The notes under the pieces are model-generated. The model worked only from the letters and a program-made list of their open reading frames with translations. It made no database searches and was not told the origin of the DNA. Shown piece by piece: positions 1 through 10,095 of a DNA stretch of 20,935 bases. Source of the stretch: Chromera velia (Eukaryota; Sar; Chromeraceae); NCBI GenBank assembly GCA_018398765.1, contig JAHBMJ010004093.1, positions 57,092-78,026 on the forward strand. The letters are read 5' to 3'. Within the stretch, counting starts at the first letter, position 1. Each line of letters starts with the position of its first letter. The translations under genes were made by a program, and so were the position numbers.

Positions 1-583
1 ACAACCAGGATACCTACTGGAGGGATGTGGGGTGAGTTCCTTGATCGATCGATTGGCACATACATGCATACACCAAAACGTACTAACAGATATTGTTGCC
101 AACACTTACATGAGTAGAAGAACAGAAGAGAAAGGTCTTCGAAGACTGCCAGACCATGCAAGCCTTGCGCATTCATTCTGGAGAGAGGCATGTAGGGGCA
201 CTGCCAGTGGCCGGTGAAAGAAAATGCACCCATGCACCCAGCTAGACAGCAGAACTGGAGTGCAGCCAGGCCAATTGGCTGTTCATATCTCTCTGGTTGG
301 CTGGCTTGCCAGGAGTCTGTCCGTGCAGGCCGGCAGGTGCACATATCTGTTTCCTTCTCTGCATCACTTAGTCACCCAACCACTTACTCGTTTGCTTCTG
401 ATTACCTTCATCTTTTCCGGGCTCCTGCTCGCACAGATCGATGAATGGATGGATGAATGAATGAATGAATGGATGGATGAATGAATGGACGGATGGACGG
501 ATCCAGTGACACCATAGACGCATGGGATGGCTGGTGTTCTTTTTTTCTGAGAAAGAACGAGCGTCAAGGAAAGGCCTTGGTTG

Positions 584-615
<32 letters not shown>

Positions 616-1164
616 GTGTGTGTGTGTGTGTGTGTGCGTGAAGGACTGAGTGATTGAGGGAGAGAGAGAGAGACTGCAAGACTGTGAATGAGTCTGCTTC
701 GATACACCTTCCTCGATACCTGCAGGTATCTGCTTGCTATTGGATGCGGGTTCAAGGTCCTGCACATCGCCCTAACCTACCGGAGGCTCATGCAGGACTC
801 CAAGCCCCTCAAGAAGGAGACTCGCCCTCAGACTCTGCAGACAGGGGGGGGACAGCAGTCTCAGCAGCAGCTACAGCCTCAGGCACAAGCCCCTCAAGAA
901 ATGGATCATGCCGACGCAGGGGCAGGAGCAGATGCCCACCAACCCGCAGTAGTGTCTCCAGAGGGCCAGCAACAGCAGCGCGACAGTGCCCTGTCTCCCG
1001 TGGCCGCAAGTCTGAACCAGCTGGAGGGGGGGCAGGCGAAAGGGTTTCCTGGGGTGAGTAACGCCATGCAAGGGGACGTGGAGGAGGAGGTGGTAGCCGA
1101 GCTTTCTCAGGGAACGCCCACACCGAAAGTCGACTCCAATGAGGAAGGGGTGGTGCTGACATGA
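1..1164 (+). CDS. C-terminal end of a probable ABCG-family ABC transporter (5' partial, two exons)
   Basis: Exons are 1-31 and 726-1164, stop TGA at 1162-1164. The first exon reads NQDTYWRDVG and meets a GTGAGT donor at 32. The acceptor is CCTGCAG, ending at 725, and the phase is exact: GG plus G makes glycine. The joined protein continues YLLAIGCGFKVLHIALTYRR, a hydrophobic helix followed by basic residues. White/ABCG half-transporters end in this way: a short aromatic and acidic loop, the last transmembrane helix with an F-[RK]-V-L core, then a short basic tail. Here a Gln/Pro/Glu-rich cytoplasmic tail of about 110 residues follows, longer than usual. The ATP-binding domain and the other helices would lie left of the window. 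The family call rests on about 35 residues, so another multipass membrane protein is possible. The splice and the frame are better supported than the product. Confidence 0.5.
439..501. repeat. GAAT/GGAT/GGAC tetranucleotide microsatellite
   Basis: Interspersed GAAT and GGAT units change to GGAC at the right end. The array lies inside the intron of the first gene. Confidence 0.9.
583..638. repeat. Compound (CT)n-(GT)n microsatellite
   Basis: About 33 bases of CT repeat with one TTT interruption pass directly into about 24 bases of GT repeat. The tract is intronic. Confidence 0.95.
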
Positions 1165-2188
1165 TGACATACATGATCGATCTGTCAGCCAAAACGGAAA
1201 GAAGAAAGACATGAAATGCCAAGAACGACAGTGTAGCGTCCTGAAAGAAAACCAATGAGCTCTCTGAATACGTTCGATTTAGACGCAATGCTACCTCTAC
1301 CCATCTTCTCTCTCTCTCTCTCTTTTCCGTAATTGTTCTTTCTGTCTGGCCCGTCAATGCATCTCTCGTCTCATGCATCGGCCCCGCCCTGTCTTCTCTC
1401 TCTCAACAAATTTTCTCTCCGGCCTTCCTCTTTTCTTCAAAAAAAGGAGATTGAGGAAGACCGAGAGAGGAGAAGAAAAGAAAAGAGAAGAGAAGAGAAG
1501 AGAAGGGTGGCAGAGGGCGGTTGGAGTCGAATCATGAAGTGCGATTGCTAGATGAAAAAAAAAACGAAAAAGAAGAGACAAAGAAATGAAGACCGAGACT
1601 TGATCGATGCGTGATTCCATGTCATGTCCTGTCATGTCATGTTGGTTTACTTTAATTGATTGTGGGATCTATCTCTCTATCTATCGATCCCTCTTTTCTT
1701 CTTAATTGATTCGCCTAGCTCCGTTGTTCTCCTTTTGCTTCTTTTTTCTGCTTGCGACTTCTGACCCTTCTTGTGTACGTGCACAATCTGAGTTCAGCAG
1801 ACGGTCACGTTTGACTGCATGTGTACTTCATCAAATGGAACGAATACATGCACTATTTTCCCAAGTCGGGTGCTCATCAGGTTCCCGATGCGTGTGATTC
1901 AAATGAGTTGTACGCGTCTGGGAAAGAGTTGCTGGGTAAACAAAGAGCAAAAGACTGCCAAAAGTAAACGTGCCAAAATTGCTGCTAAAATGGCATCGCA
2001 TTTTCCCTTTTTGTGTATGACTCGCGTACAAATGTGGCGTTTGGCAATGCAACACGGATCCCTCTGAAGCTATGAAGGTACCGTGACGTTTCCGTCTTTC
2101 AAACAAATGATTGATAATTTGCGGCAAAAAAGTTGGAGCATATCGATCAAACAACTGAAAAAGCCATAAAAATTTGTAACTATATACT
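1165..2188. other. Intergenic: 3' flank of first gene, no supported gene
   Basis: This stretch follows the stop of the transporter-like gene. It holds a CT run (about 1307-1323), a pyrimidine-rich tract, and a GAAAG/GAGAA purine repeat (about 1463-1506). It also has short TCATG and CTAT repeats (about 1618-1685). ORFs here have no splice context or recognisable domain. Confidence 0.5.
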
Positions 2189-3608
2189 GTATATTTTACC
2201 ATACTTTGCCCACCGGGGTTTTGGGTCCTCCACCTAAACATACAAAGTTTGAAAAAACTCCAGATAAATCCATGTAAAGAGCCTGTCCAAAAGTGAGGGG
2301 GCACTCATGCATTGCAGCCTACAAGAAGCGTGCACTGCCTTAGTCACAGCTCAGGATTCCTCAATCTAACCTAGAGAGAGAAAAGAGTTGTCAGCCTCCC
2401 GGGTGGATAGTCTGGTGGGTGCCCTGCAGAAAGAGGAAAGCGACACATATAGACAGAGGGGCATGCAGGGAGACAGATGGGCAAATCTTTCAGTTCTTAT
2501 CACTTCAATAAAACTTTGATAGAAAAGGCTGTTCTATGGACCCCCCCGACCTCAAAGATGTAATCAGCAATTTTGGAGACCCCCATTTGGTCACTTAAGC
2601 TCTGATCTAAGATCTGCCCCTGCCTCGACTTTGCACGATCTCTCCAGCCAGAAAAGATACGGCAGACAAATGTATGCACGGGTGGCCCCGGAAGGCAGTG
2701 CAAAAGTGGGCAAAGTATGGGTGAATCTGGTATCTGAAGAAAAATTCGTATGGGAGGTCATAGAAGGAGACAGGAGGCAGGGACAGCATATGAACAGGAA
2801 AGGGTCTCATGGTATACAGAAAACAAAAAACACCATCTCTGGCTAGGAGAGCACGGCACAGCCACACAGAGCAGAATGAAAGATATAGAGGGGGGGGCAC
2901 GTCTAGCGCTTTGCTGACCTGCCTTCCTTTCTCACCACAGAGGAGAGGGGAGATACCGAGGGAGTGGACCTGCAGAGGACATGCATGCACCAACATACAC
3001 ACTGAGTGACAGGCCCCTGCCGCTGGTAGATTCAGCCAAGGAAGAGAAACAAACGAGCACACCGTATATTTTACCATACTTTGCCCACCGGGGGTTTGGG
3101 TCCTCCACCTAAACATACAAAGTTTGAAAAAACTCTAGATAAACCCATATAAAGAGCCTGCCTAAAAATGAGGGGGCACTCATGCATTGCAGCCTACAAG
3201 AAGCGTGCACTGCCTCAGTCACAGCTCAGGATTCTTCAATCTAACCTAGAGAGAGAAAAGAGTCGTCAGCTTCCCGGGTGGATGGTCTGGTGGGTGCCCT
3301 GTAGAAAGAAGAAAGCGATACATATGGACAGAGGGGCATGCAGGGAGACGGATGGGCAAATCTTTCAGTTCTTATCACTCCAATAAAAATTTGATGGAAA
3401 AGGCTATTCTATGGACCCCCCCGACCTCAAAGATGTAATCAGCAACTTTGGAGACCTCCATTTGGTCACTTGAGCTCTGACCCAAGATCTGCCCCTGCCT
3501 CAACTTTGCACGATCTCTCCAACCAGAAAAGATACGGCAGACAAATGCATGCACGGGCGGCCCCGGAAAGCAGTGCGAAAGTGGGCAAAGTATGGGTGAA
3601 TCTGGTAT
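2189..3608. repeat. 875-bp tandem duplication, 1.6 copies
   Basis: The block 2189-2733 reappears at 3064-3608, 545 bases each, at a constant offset of 875 with no net insertion or deletion. By eye there are about 32 differences (about 94% identity), nearly all transitions. Both copies begin with GTATATTTTACCATACTTTG and end with GTGAATCTGGTAT. Copy 1 continues after 2733 into a further 330 bases that copy 2 lacks, because AT-rich DNA starts at 3609. The simplest reading is one 875-bp unit plus a truncated second unit. A 545-bp LTR pair around 330 bases of internal DNA is the alternative, but TG...CA ends and coding capacity were not seen. Confidence 0.85.
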
Positions 3609-3747
3609 AATATCGACTTTTTTTTAAAAAACCAATTAAATTATATATAAGAATAATGAAAATTGAAATTTTACTATTATAATTTCTAGAAATTGATTAA
3701 AATTATTCTAATTGACTATAAAATCTAAAATCTATGTATAAAATGTT

Positions 3748-3774
3748 AGAGTGTGGGGAGAAAGAACACACTCT
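3748..3774. other. Perfect 8-bp inverted repeat (hairpin)
   Basis: AGAGTGTG at 3748-3755 pairs with CACACTCT at 3767-3774 across an 11-base purine-rich loop. It sits at the border between the AT-rich part and a more balanced part of the block. Its function is unknown. Confidence 0.6.
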
Positions 3775-3841
3775 CGGTGCCTACGGAATCTGATAAAATA
3801 CCTAACCTAGTGGATCAACAAGACCTCTTACCTGCTCTCAT

Positions 3842-3930
3842 GAGCAACACCTCCGTTGGAGCAACTTGGCTCCCTACTTAACAGTAAAGCAACTCGGCTT
3901 CCTTCATCACTAGAGCAATGCAGCTCTCTA
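3842..3930. repeat. Imperfect GAGCAAC...GGCTCC minisatellite
   Basis: Related units start at 3842, 3859, 3887 and 3913. Each has a [GA]AGCAA core, and the last three are followed by a [GA]GCT[CT][CT]C-like motif. The spacing is irregular (17, 28 and 26 bases). Confidence 0.55.
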
Positions 3931-4640
3931 CATTCACTTCGACGTCCAACTTAAATCTGAACGCACACAGCCTCGAATAGAAGAAGTGTTCATTCATGTA
4001 TTCATACATGCAACCGCCTTCAGTGGATCGTACAGTTTCTTTGTATATACATGCACTTGCATTAAAGGAATTAAATGCCGCATGCATGCTCTCCATGATA
4101 TTGACACTCGCTGTGCGCGCGCGCTCCTGATTGAATCAATCTGCCACCGCAATCAACCTATAGTCACAACACGCCTATCTGTCTGCACTCTCCAACGCAC
4201 CAACAATAAAATAGTATAAGATAGCCTGAGCATTTTTTTATTCTCTCTAGCGGCATTTGCTTTCCGCATCTTTTCTAAAATTACGTGAGGCTAGACGTAA
4301 GGGGTGCAACAATGCATAGTGGATCTCAAGATCAAAACTGCATACGTTGTTTCAGAACAGTGGCAGAACTGGGAGGGAACGATTGGTACACAATGAATGA
4401 GCTTAAACTCATGCATTGCACGATAGTTTATATAGACCAACCAATAATAATGATGATGATGATCATGGTGAATAATTGATCATGATGGGGAGACCCTAGA
4501 GTAAATTTTTAAAGTCAGCAACATTAATGTAATCAAATCCTAAATTGAGTCCGAAGCCACTAGCAAGGCTTTATAACTTGAAATAGTATTACGCATTGCT
4601 TTTAAAACGATTTTGATTATTTTGATTTATTGGTTAATTT

Positions 4641-5924
4641 AATTGAAAAAAATTCAATTTGTGCAGCTCTGAGCTTTCCCAGGCTGGTTTCCATGCAGGA
4701 TCTGTTGTGCAACCTTGGTTCATTAAACTTCATTTGCAGGCAGAAGCGTAAGATTGGTTCCAATGCAGTTCGTTTGCAGGGAAGAGGGACGTTTTCTTCG
4801 AGCACTTATCCATGGATTCACTGACTCAGGACGCATCCATTGATTGAGCCAAACAGAGCTGTTTCTCATCCGAGTGAATCAATTGAGCAATAGATCAACC
4901 AAAGAAGTGTGTATGGCACGAGAAAGCAAAGCTGTCACTTTCGTTGAATTTTCCAACCGAAAAGAAGGCGTTTCGTGTCACCCCACGTACCCCACAACTG
5001 CGATCCACCAGCTTGAAAGGCGATATTTGGGGTGGGAGAGAGAAGGAAGATGGCACATGAAGTTGGACAGACAAGCAGGCAGGCTGGTGCCACTCTCGTG
5101 TGGAGTTGGGCTCACGTAGGATCAACTCAAAGAGAGGCCCCGACTGACTGTCCGCTTTGCTCTCTGTGCTTGCACCGTCTGAATTGTTTCTTCTTCTTCT
5201 TCTTGCGATCGAGTGAGGTCGTCTCGTATATGCTGACCGGGATTGTAAGAAGCGACCGTCTCAGCGGTTGGTTTTTTCCCGTCTTTTCCCGGAGTTAAGT
5301 CTACAGGCCAGTTGGCCCCTCTGGCTACCCTGATCCTCTCTCTCTCTCTCTCTCTCTCTCTGGGGGGGGACTTGGAGGGGGACGTTTGCCTTCACCTTAA
5401 TTGTCTCTCTCCCTGAGTCTACTGACTCGGAGTTTGCCTCTTTCCCTCTCGCGATCTGCCGACCAACGACCCAAAACAAAAAAAAAAGGACGGTCTTGTT
5501 TTTTCTTCTCAGCGTGTATTTCGGTGGATTGAACGGGAAAGAAATCGTCAGAATCGTTCAGGAGAACCAAGAGAATTAAGTGAAATAAAAGGAAATGAAT
5601 GTTACAGTCGAATTGATGTCTTCATCGCAAGCTTTCCCCTCTCTCTTCCTTGTTTACCTACCACTCCTCCGCGTTCCTTCCGCATAGAATGGTCACTCAC
5701 TCAATCAATCAAACAAACGTTCTCCCTTTGTACTGAGAGAAGACAATTAAGAGACAGAGTAAGAGAAGGATACATACACAGATACATAGGAAGGAAGGAG
5801 GAACCCCGGGAAGAGGAATTAAGTCACTTATCATGCACACTCCATGGACACCACGAAGATCAAACAGACAAAGAACTTAGATCTCCTTGATTTGTCTCTA
5901 GCTTCTTTACCAAGCTTGCATCGA
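4641..5924. other. Intergenic: no supported gene
   Basis: This stretch lies between the AT-rich block and the 3' end of the phosphatase gene. It contains a TTC run (about 5188-5205) and a (CT)n microsatellite followed by an eight-base G run (about 5335-5369). There are also several short ORFs with no domain or splice signature. The part nearest 5924 probably includes the 3' UTR of the minus-strand phosphatase. Confidence 0.5.
5335..5369. repeat. (CT)n microsatellite with poly-G flank
   Basis: About 27 bases of CT repeat are followed by an eight-base run of G. Confidence 0.9.
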
Positions 5925-7837
5925 TCAACCACGACGAGCCGGAGACGCTGCATGGCTTTTCCTGCTGCCGTCTCCCCGCCCGTACATTTCCTCCCCCATC
6001 TTTCCTCCCCCTCCCCGCTCCCCTCCAGATCCAGAGGCCCCCCGCGTGAGAAGCCCTTGGGGGGCGGTCTGCGTTGCTGCGGGAGACGCGTCTGCGCTAT
6101 CGAAAGGTGAGATCTCTCCCTGTAGCAGCGGGGGTACTCGTGTTGAGGAGGCCGAGGTTGAAGGCTGTTGGGCGGGCCGGCCTGTGGTCGCAGCGGAGGA
6201 AGAGGAGGCGAAGATGTCCTGCACAACCAAACCTCGGGAGGGGGTGTAGTCCCGACCTTCCGAGCTAACAGGACTACCATGGGCAGGGGATAGGATACGG
6301 TCGTCCCCTTTCACTTTTGGGGTCTTCACTGCTTCCATCCTGATCCGCCCAAAACTCCCCCCACTCCCTCTGCTATCTCTGCTGGCTGAATGCCCAACAG
6401 GGGACACCCCACCTCCTGAAGCCTTCTGCACTTTCAATGAGGGAGGCGAGGCACTCCCTCTGTTCTCTGCCGTCTCCGAAGACAAAGAGGGAAACCTGTT
6501 CTCTCTCCCTGTCGTTGTGCCTCCCCGCGATCTGACGGAGTCGATGGTCTCGTCACACACGGGACTGGCACCCCTGTCACCCATCACACGTCCTTGTTGG
6601 ATGTTTGAATGTACTGCGTGCACCCCCATTCTATCCCCCTTCCCGGTGCTTCCCTGAGACGGCAAAGGGACGGAGACGTTCAATTTTGTGCGCTCTGCCA
6701 TTTTCTTTTCAAGTTCAAAGTTCTCTTCTTCCTCTTCCCCTGTGAAGCAAGCATCTTCAGGGAGGGTGAAAGAAGTTCGGCCTGAGTCAATGAACCTTCC
6801 CCTGCTGGCTGCTCTGCCCTGCTCTACCCCCGGCGAGTGTCCATGGGGCTCTCCCGTATTTATAGACTCTCCCTCTGCAGGGATGCAATTCCCCACCCAG
6901 CCTCCCTTGAACGCCTGTTCCTGCAACGTCTCCTTCATCAGACAGGAGGTCAACAGCTCCCCCCCTGACTTGGAAGTCTCAGTTCTCTTCGGACTCGCCC
7001 CAGCACTCCCATTTCCTGACCCTGCCGCACCCCCCCCCTCTCCAGCGGTCGGAAGCAGAGATCCGTTCCTTGCTGCAACCCCCCGCTGGGAGTTGTTGGC
7101 GGCTGCCGAGTCGACAGGCGCAACGAAGGCAGCCACGACGGTGATGTCGTCGGGCTTTCCCCCCATCAGCACGCGGCCAGTCGACTGCTCAAGCTCGTGG
7201 GAGAAAGAAGTGCGCCAGTCAACGCGAGAGGGCCAACCGGGAGTCTGTAGGGAGGGGGAGGGAAGCAGAGGGAAGCGGTGAATGAGATTTGGCATAAAAT
7301 CCACGACAAGAGTGAACGAAAAGAGACCAGAATTTCCGAAGAACATTCCACACAGGGGGCAACACAGCAACAGGAAAGGAGAAAAAAGGGCAGACCACCT
7401 TCTCTTGCTTTCTGTCGCACATCTACTAGCTCAATCACTGACTGACCATGAGTGAGGTGTCGTTTTTGGAATCTGCGTGGGGGTCGAAGGGGCGATTGCA
7501 TCCCCATTTCCAGGCCTCCTGCAAGCATGGATGCGGTGTCAGTCAATGCAGAGAGAGGAGAGAGAGGACACAGAATGATAGACATGAGTATGAAAGAGAA
7601 AAGAAAGATATAGACCTCCCGATTACCCTTACCCAACGGGAGTTCACGCGGCACACGGACAGACGAATGGAGACAAACAAACCTACAGGGATCCCCAGAC
7701 GCAAAGGCCTTGTCAGTCAAAATTGAATCACATTGTTGGAAGAGCCAGAACACATTATTCACTGATCTTCCAAAGGACATCCCTTCTTTTTTTCTTCTCA
7801 AAACAATGAAGGAAATGCTCATAACTTCCCATGCACA

Positions 7838-7868
<31 letters not shown>

Positions 7869-9588
7869 CGACTGACACTCCAGAGTTCCCTGCTGAGAGC
7901 TTCCGGAGAGAGGGAGGGCATCTGAGGGTCCCCCCCCGCCTCATTCCTTCTCCACGTTGCTCCCTTGGCCTCTGCCGTCTTCACTGCCCTGTTCACTGCT
8001 GCTTCCAGCTGGGCTCCCGAGAGGTTATCATCGACTCCGTCTGTGTGGGCAAGGAGAATGTCCCCGTGGGCAAGCACGCAGGCCTGCTTGTCTGCGCGTG
8101 CGTCAATGTGGACTCTCAGAGTCTGCTCCCATCGGACCTGTAGGAAGGGCACGAAGGGGGGCACTCACTTATTGATACATTCATATGTATCTGTATATTC
8201 TGTGACTCGAATTCTCGGACATATAGAGGGGAGGGGGGAGAAAGCAGTAAAACGCTGAGCAGCGCCCCACTCTGAAGCACATGTGTTCATTCATTCCACC
8301 CTCTTCTGTCTGTAGCTTGCCCCTCGCTCTCCCTGCCTACCTGCTGCTCTCTGGCCTCGGGTCCTGCCGCGGCTGCTGGGCCCTGCGCTCTGCTGGCAGT
8401 CATCACCTGCAGATTTCAGACATTATGAGTGAGGGCATCGGGTGGTCAGGAAGGCAGTCTGTTCATATTCATGAGAGAGAAGGGAGATCGCCTAGCAAGA
8501 GGCTTGCAGACGGGAGTCAGATAGGCTTCCGTCAGGACAGAGGAGCGACGATGCGTGGAGACGGACAGACAGAACTGGCGAATCGCTCCAACGCCCAAAG
8601 GGAAGAGGGGAACCTTGGAAGGAAAGCAGATGAAAAGAAAAAAAGGAAATATCCGCATGCATGGAGAGGAGTCCACGTTTCAGGGAGAGACCCCTCCTCC
8701 CCCTCCCCCTTTCCCCGTGTAAAATTCATTCATCAATGTCCTCATGCACTCCCCCCTTCCCTCCCCTACCGACCTGATATGGCATGTTGAACTGTATGCA
8801 AGACTCTCTGGATGCGAAGATGGTTCTGTACTCCCCCCTGTTTCCCTTCCTGAGCACCTTCCACCCCGAGTCCCCCAGATTGCACGCGTACAGTGTGTCG
8901 CCTGCAGATTGAGGACACGCACATCGCACAGAGGAGTGAAGGTCGTTGATGTGTGTCAGATAGCGTTTGTTGCACTTTCTCGGTCCGTCTATCTGAGAGA
9001 ACTGGGGTATATAGAGTGTTGAGTACGGATAGCAAGACACGGGAGGATCTAGGCTGCCTAGACAATGGAGGAGTCTCTTAGTAGTTGTCACTGTTTCGTT
9101 CTATTGTGCGAAAACGCAATTAAAAGGAGTCGAAGGCCGACCTTGAATTGCGACAAGCACACAGGTGGCTGCACCACGACTCTCGCAGTCACAGGCAGAC
9201 TCCCACCTGCAAGCAGTCCGGAGGAAACGACACGTGGGGCACCCACTCAGATGAGGTCCTCGCAAAGGTCAGGCAAATTCATGCAAGCAACACCACAATG
9301 GAAATCAACTTACAGAATGATAGGAAGGTTTCTCGGGTCTGTGTCGGGTTCGTGAATCTTCTCCATACATCGCAAAGCAAGTTCCTTTGGGAGAAGAGAG
9401 GGGTCCACACCGTAGAGCTGTCTCATAGACCCGACACCGTCGGACACGCACACCCCCTTCCACGAGCCCACCCAGGCGTCCTCGTTGCACTCTATTCCTT
9501 CCAGAAGCTGACGGGCTGGGAGTTTGTGGGGGTGGGTCTTGGAGGTCCCCCCCACAACGAAACAGAGCTCCGAGCTTTTTGAGCTCAT
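5925..9588 (-). CDS. PPTC7: PP2C-family Ser/Thr phosphatase of the PPTC7/Ptc7 type, seven exons
   Basis: Exons on the minus strand are 9588-9314, 9206-9142, 8901-8774, 8406-8341, 8137-about 7940, 7518-7447 and 7244-5925, giving about 707 residues. Phases agree at the junctions (CT+G, G+GC, then phase 0). Motifs in order are: ECNEDAWV (about 33-40) and VCVSDGVGSMRQLYGVDPS (about 47-65), the first metal-binding region; GAATCVLVAI (about 103-112); YACNLGDSGWKVLR (about 118-131); FNMPYQ (about 151-156); GDILLAHTDGVDDNL (about 203-217); and RPFDPHADSKN (about 253-263). GGKPDDITVVAAFV (about 295-308) carries the last metal-binding aspartates. The key aspartates are present, so an active Mn/Mg-dependent phosphatase is expected. 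Animal and yeast relatives are mitochondrial. Here, starting at the ATG at 9588-9586, no targeting peptide is evident, although the frame is open upstream to a TAG at about 9691 and a further 5' exon is possible. About 400 low-complexity Ser/Gly/Pro-rich residues follow the domain. Weak points are the start and the donor of exon 5 (GC at 7939-7938). Confidence 0.85.
7837..7868. repeat. (AAAG)n microsatellite in a phosphatase intron
   Basis: About eight AAAG units lie inside the intron between the HTDGVDDN exon and the RPFDPH exon. An adjacent CCCCCCC run lies just inside the possible GC donor of that intron. Confidence 0.9.
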
Positions 9589-10095
9589 ACTTTCCTCTCG
9601 GCTCTGGTTCACTTCAAGTTCAGATCGGCTGTCCGGGGCGTTGTTCAGGTGAGAGTGACGGCATGCAGCGACCGACTCTCCCTATACAGACTGGAGGCGT
9701 TTCATGAACACGTTCAGAAAGACAATTCCGGCTCTCTGCATGCACACAACTTCTCTGTCACTAGCGAGTACGCATGAGTCTTGCAGCTAAAAGTCTGGGA
9801 AATGAACTTGGAGGCGACTTCGCGTGAGTCGTGACACATGCAGACAAATTAAGGTCTGACGTTTGCCCCGGCGGCCGTGCCGGGGGGGCCGGCCGGCCCC
9901 CGGCCGCCCCCCGTTGCCTGGCCCGCCACGCGCGCAATGCTTGCACAGAAGACGCGCCGCGGCATTCTTGGTCCGCATCATTGTTCGTGTTCCGATCGAC
10001 GATCTATGTAGTCTTGGCTGGGGAGTATTAATATATATACTGGAGCCCCGTCAAACACCTTAATTGGAAGAATGCTGAAGCGTGATTAATGAATC
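9589..10095. promoter_or_regulatory. Probable bidirectional promoter region with a GC-rich palindromic island
   Basis: This stretch separates the minus-strand phosphatase start from the plus-strand ATG at 10096, so the genes diverge. About 9866-9960 is extremely GC-rich and contains an 18-bp perfect palindrome at 9884-9901. A near-palindromic AT element lies at about 10025-10042. Two GCATGC sites occur at 9661 and 9738. An inverted pair, AATTAAGGT at 9847-9855 and ACCTTAATT at 10057-10065, brackets the island. A promoter role is inferred from position and composition. Part of the left side may be a further 5' exon of the phosphatase gene. Confidence 0.4.

Larger units (their letters stand above)
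32..725 (+). other. Intron with dense microsatellites
   Basis: This is the GT-AG intron between the last two exons of the transporter-like gene. It carries GAAT/GGAT tetranucleotide repeats (about 439-501), a (CT)n tract (583-615) running directly into (GT)n (615-638), and a short (GA)n run (about 659-674). Short ORFs on both strands here are translations of these simple repeats. Confidence 0.6.
3609..4640. other. AT-rich non-coding block, possibly a decayed mobile element
   Basis: Composition changes sharply at 3609, exactly where the duplicated unit is cut off. The block holds long A/T runs, a perfect 8-bp stem (3748-3755 with 3767-3774), an imperfect GAGCAAC minisatellite (3842-3930), a GC dinucleotide run near 4115-4125 and a GAT repeat (about 4449-4464). 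No gene is supported. The sharp left border suggests an insertion, but I could not define paired termini or a target-site duplication. Confidence 0.45.

Noticed and set aside
364-767. Minus-strand ORFs rich in His/Ser and Arg/Glu repeats
   Set aside because: They are translations of the GAAT, CT and GT microsatellites inside the intron of the first gene.
809-1378. 189-codon minus-strand ORF
   Set aside because: It is antisense to the phase-confirmed last exon of the first gene and its tail is CT-repeat translation.
1831-3116. Minus-strand ORFs sharing the start FRWRTQxPGGQSMVKYTV
   Set aside because: The shared peptide comes from the left ends of the two copies of the duplicated block; neither ORF has a domain or splice support.
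2189-3608. LTR retrotransposon with 545-bp LTRs
   Set aside because: There are no TG...CA ends, no primer-binding site or polypurine tract, only about 330 bases between copies, and no gag or pol. A truncated tandem duplication is simpler.
6688-7281. 197-codon plus-strand ORF
   Set aside because: It is antisense to the last exon of the phosphatase, which carries the GGKPDDITVV motif in the other strand.
7166-8164. 332-codon uninterrupted minus-strand reading frame taken as a single exon
   Set aside because: It runs through introns. The conserved motifs require splicing at about 7940, 7518, 7447 and 7244, and the middle of the ORF is microsatellite and hydrophobic intron translation.
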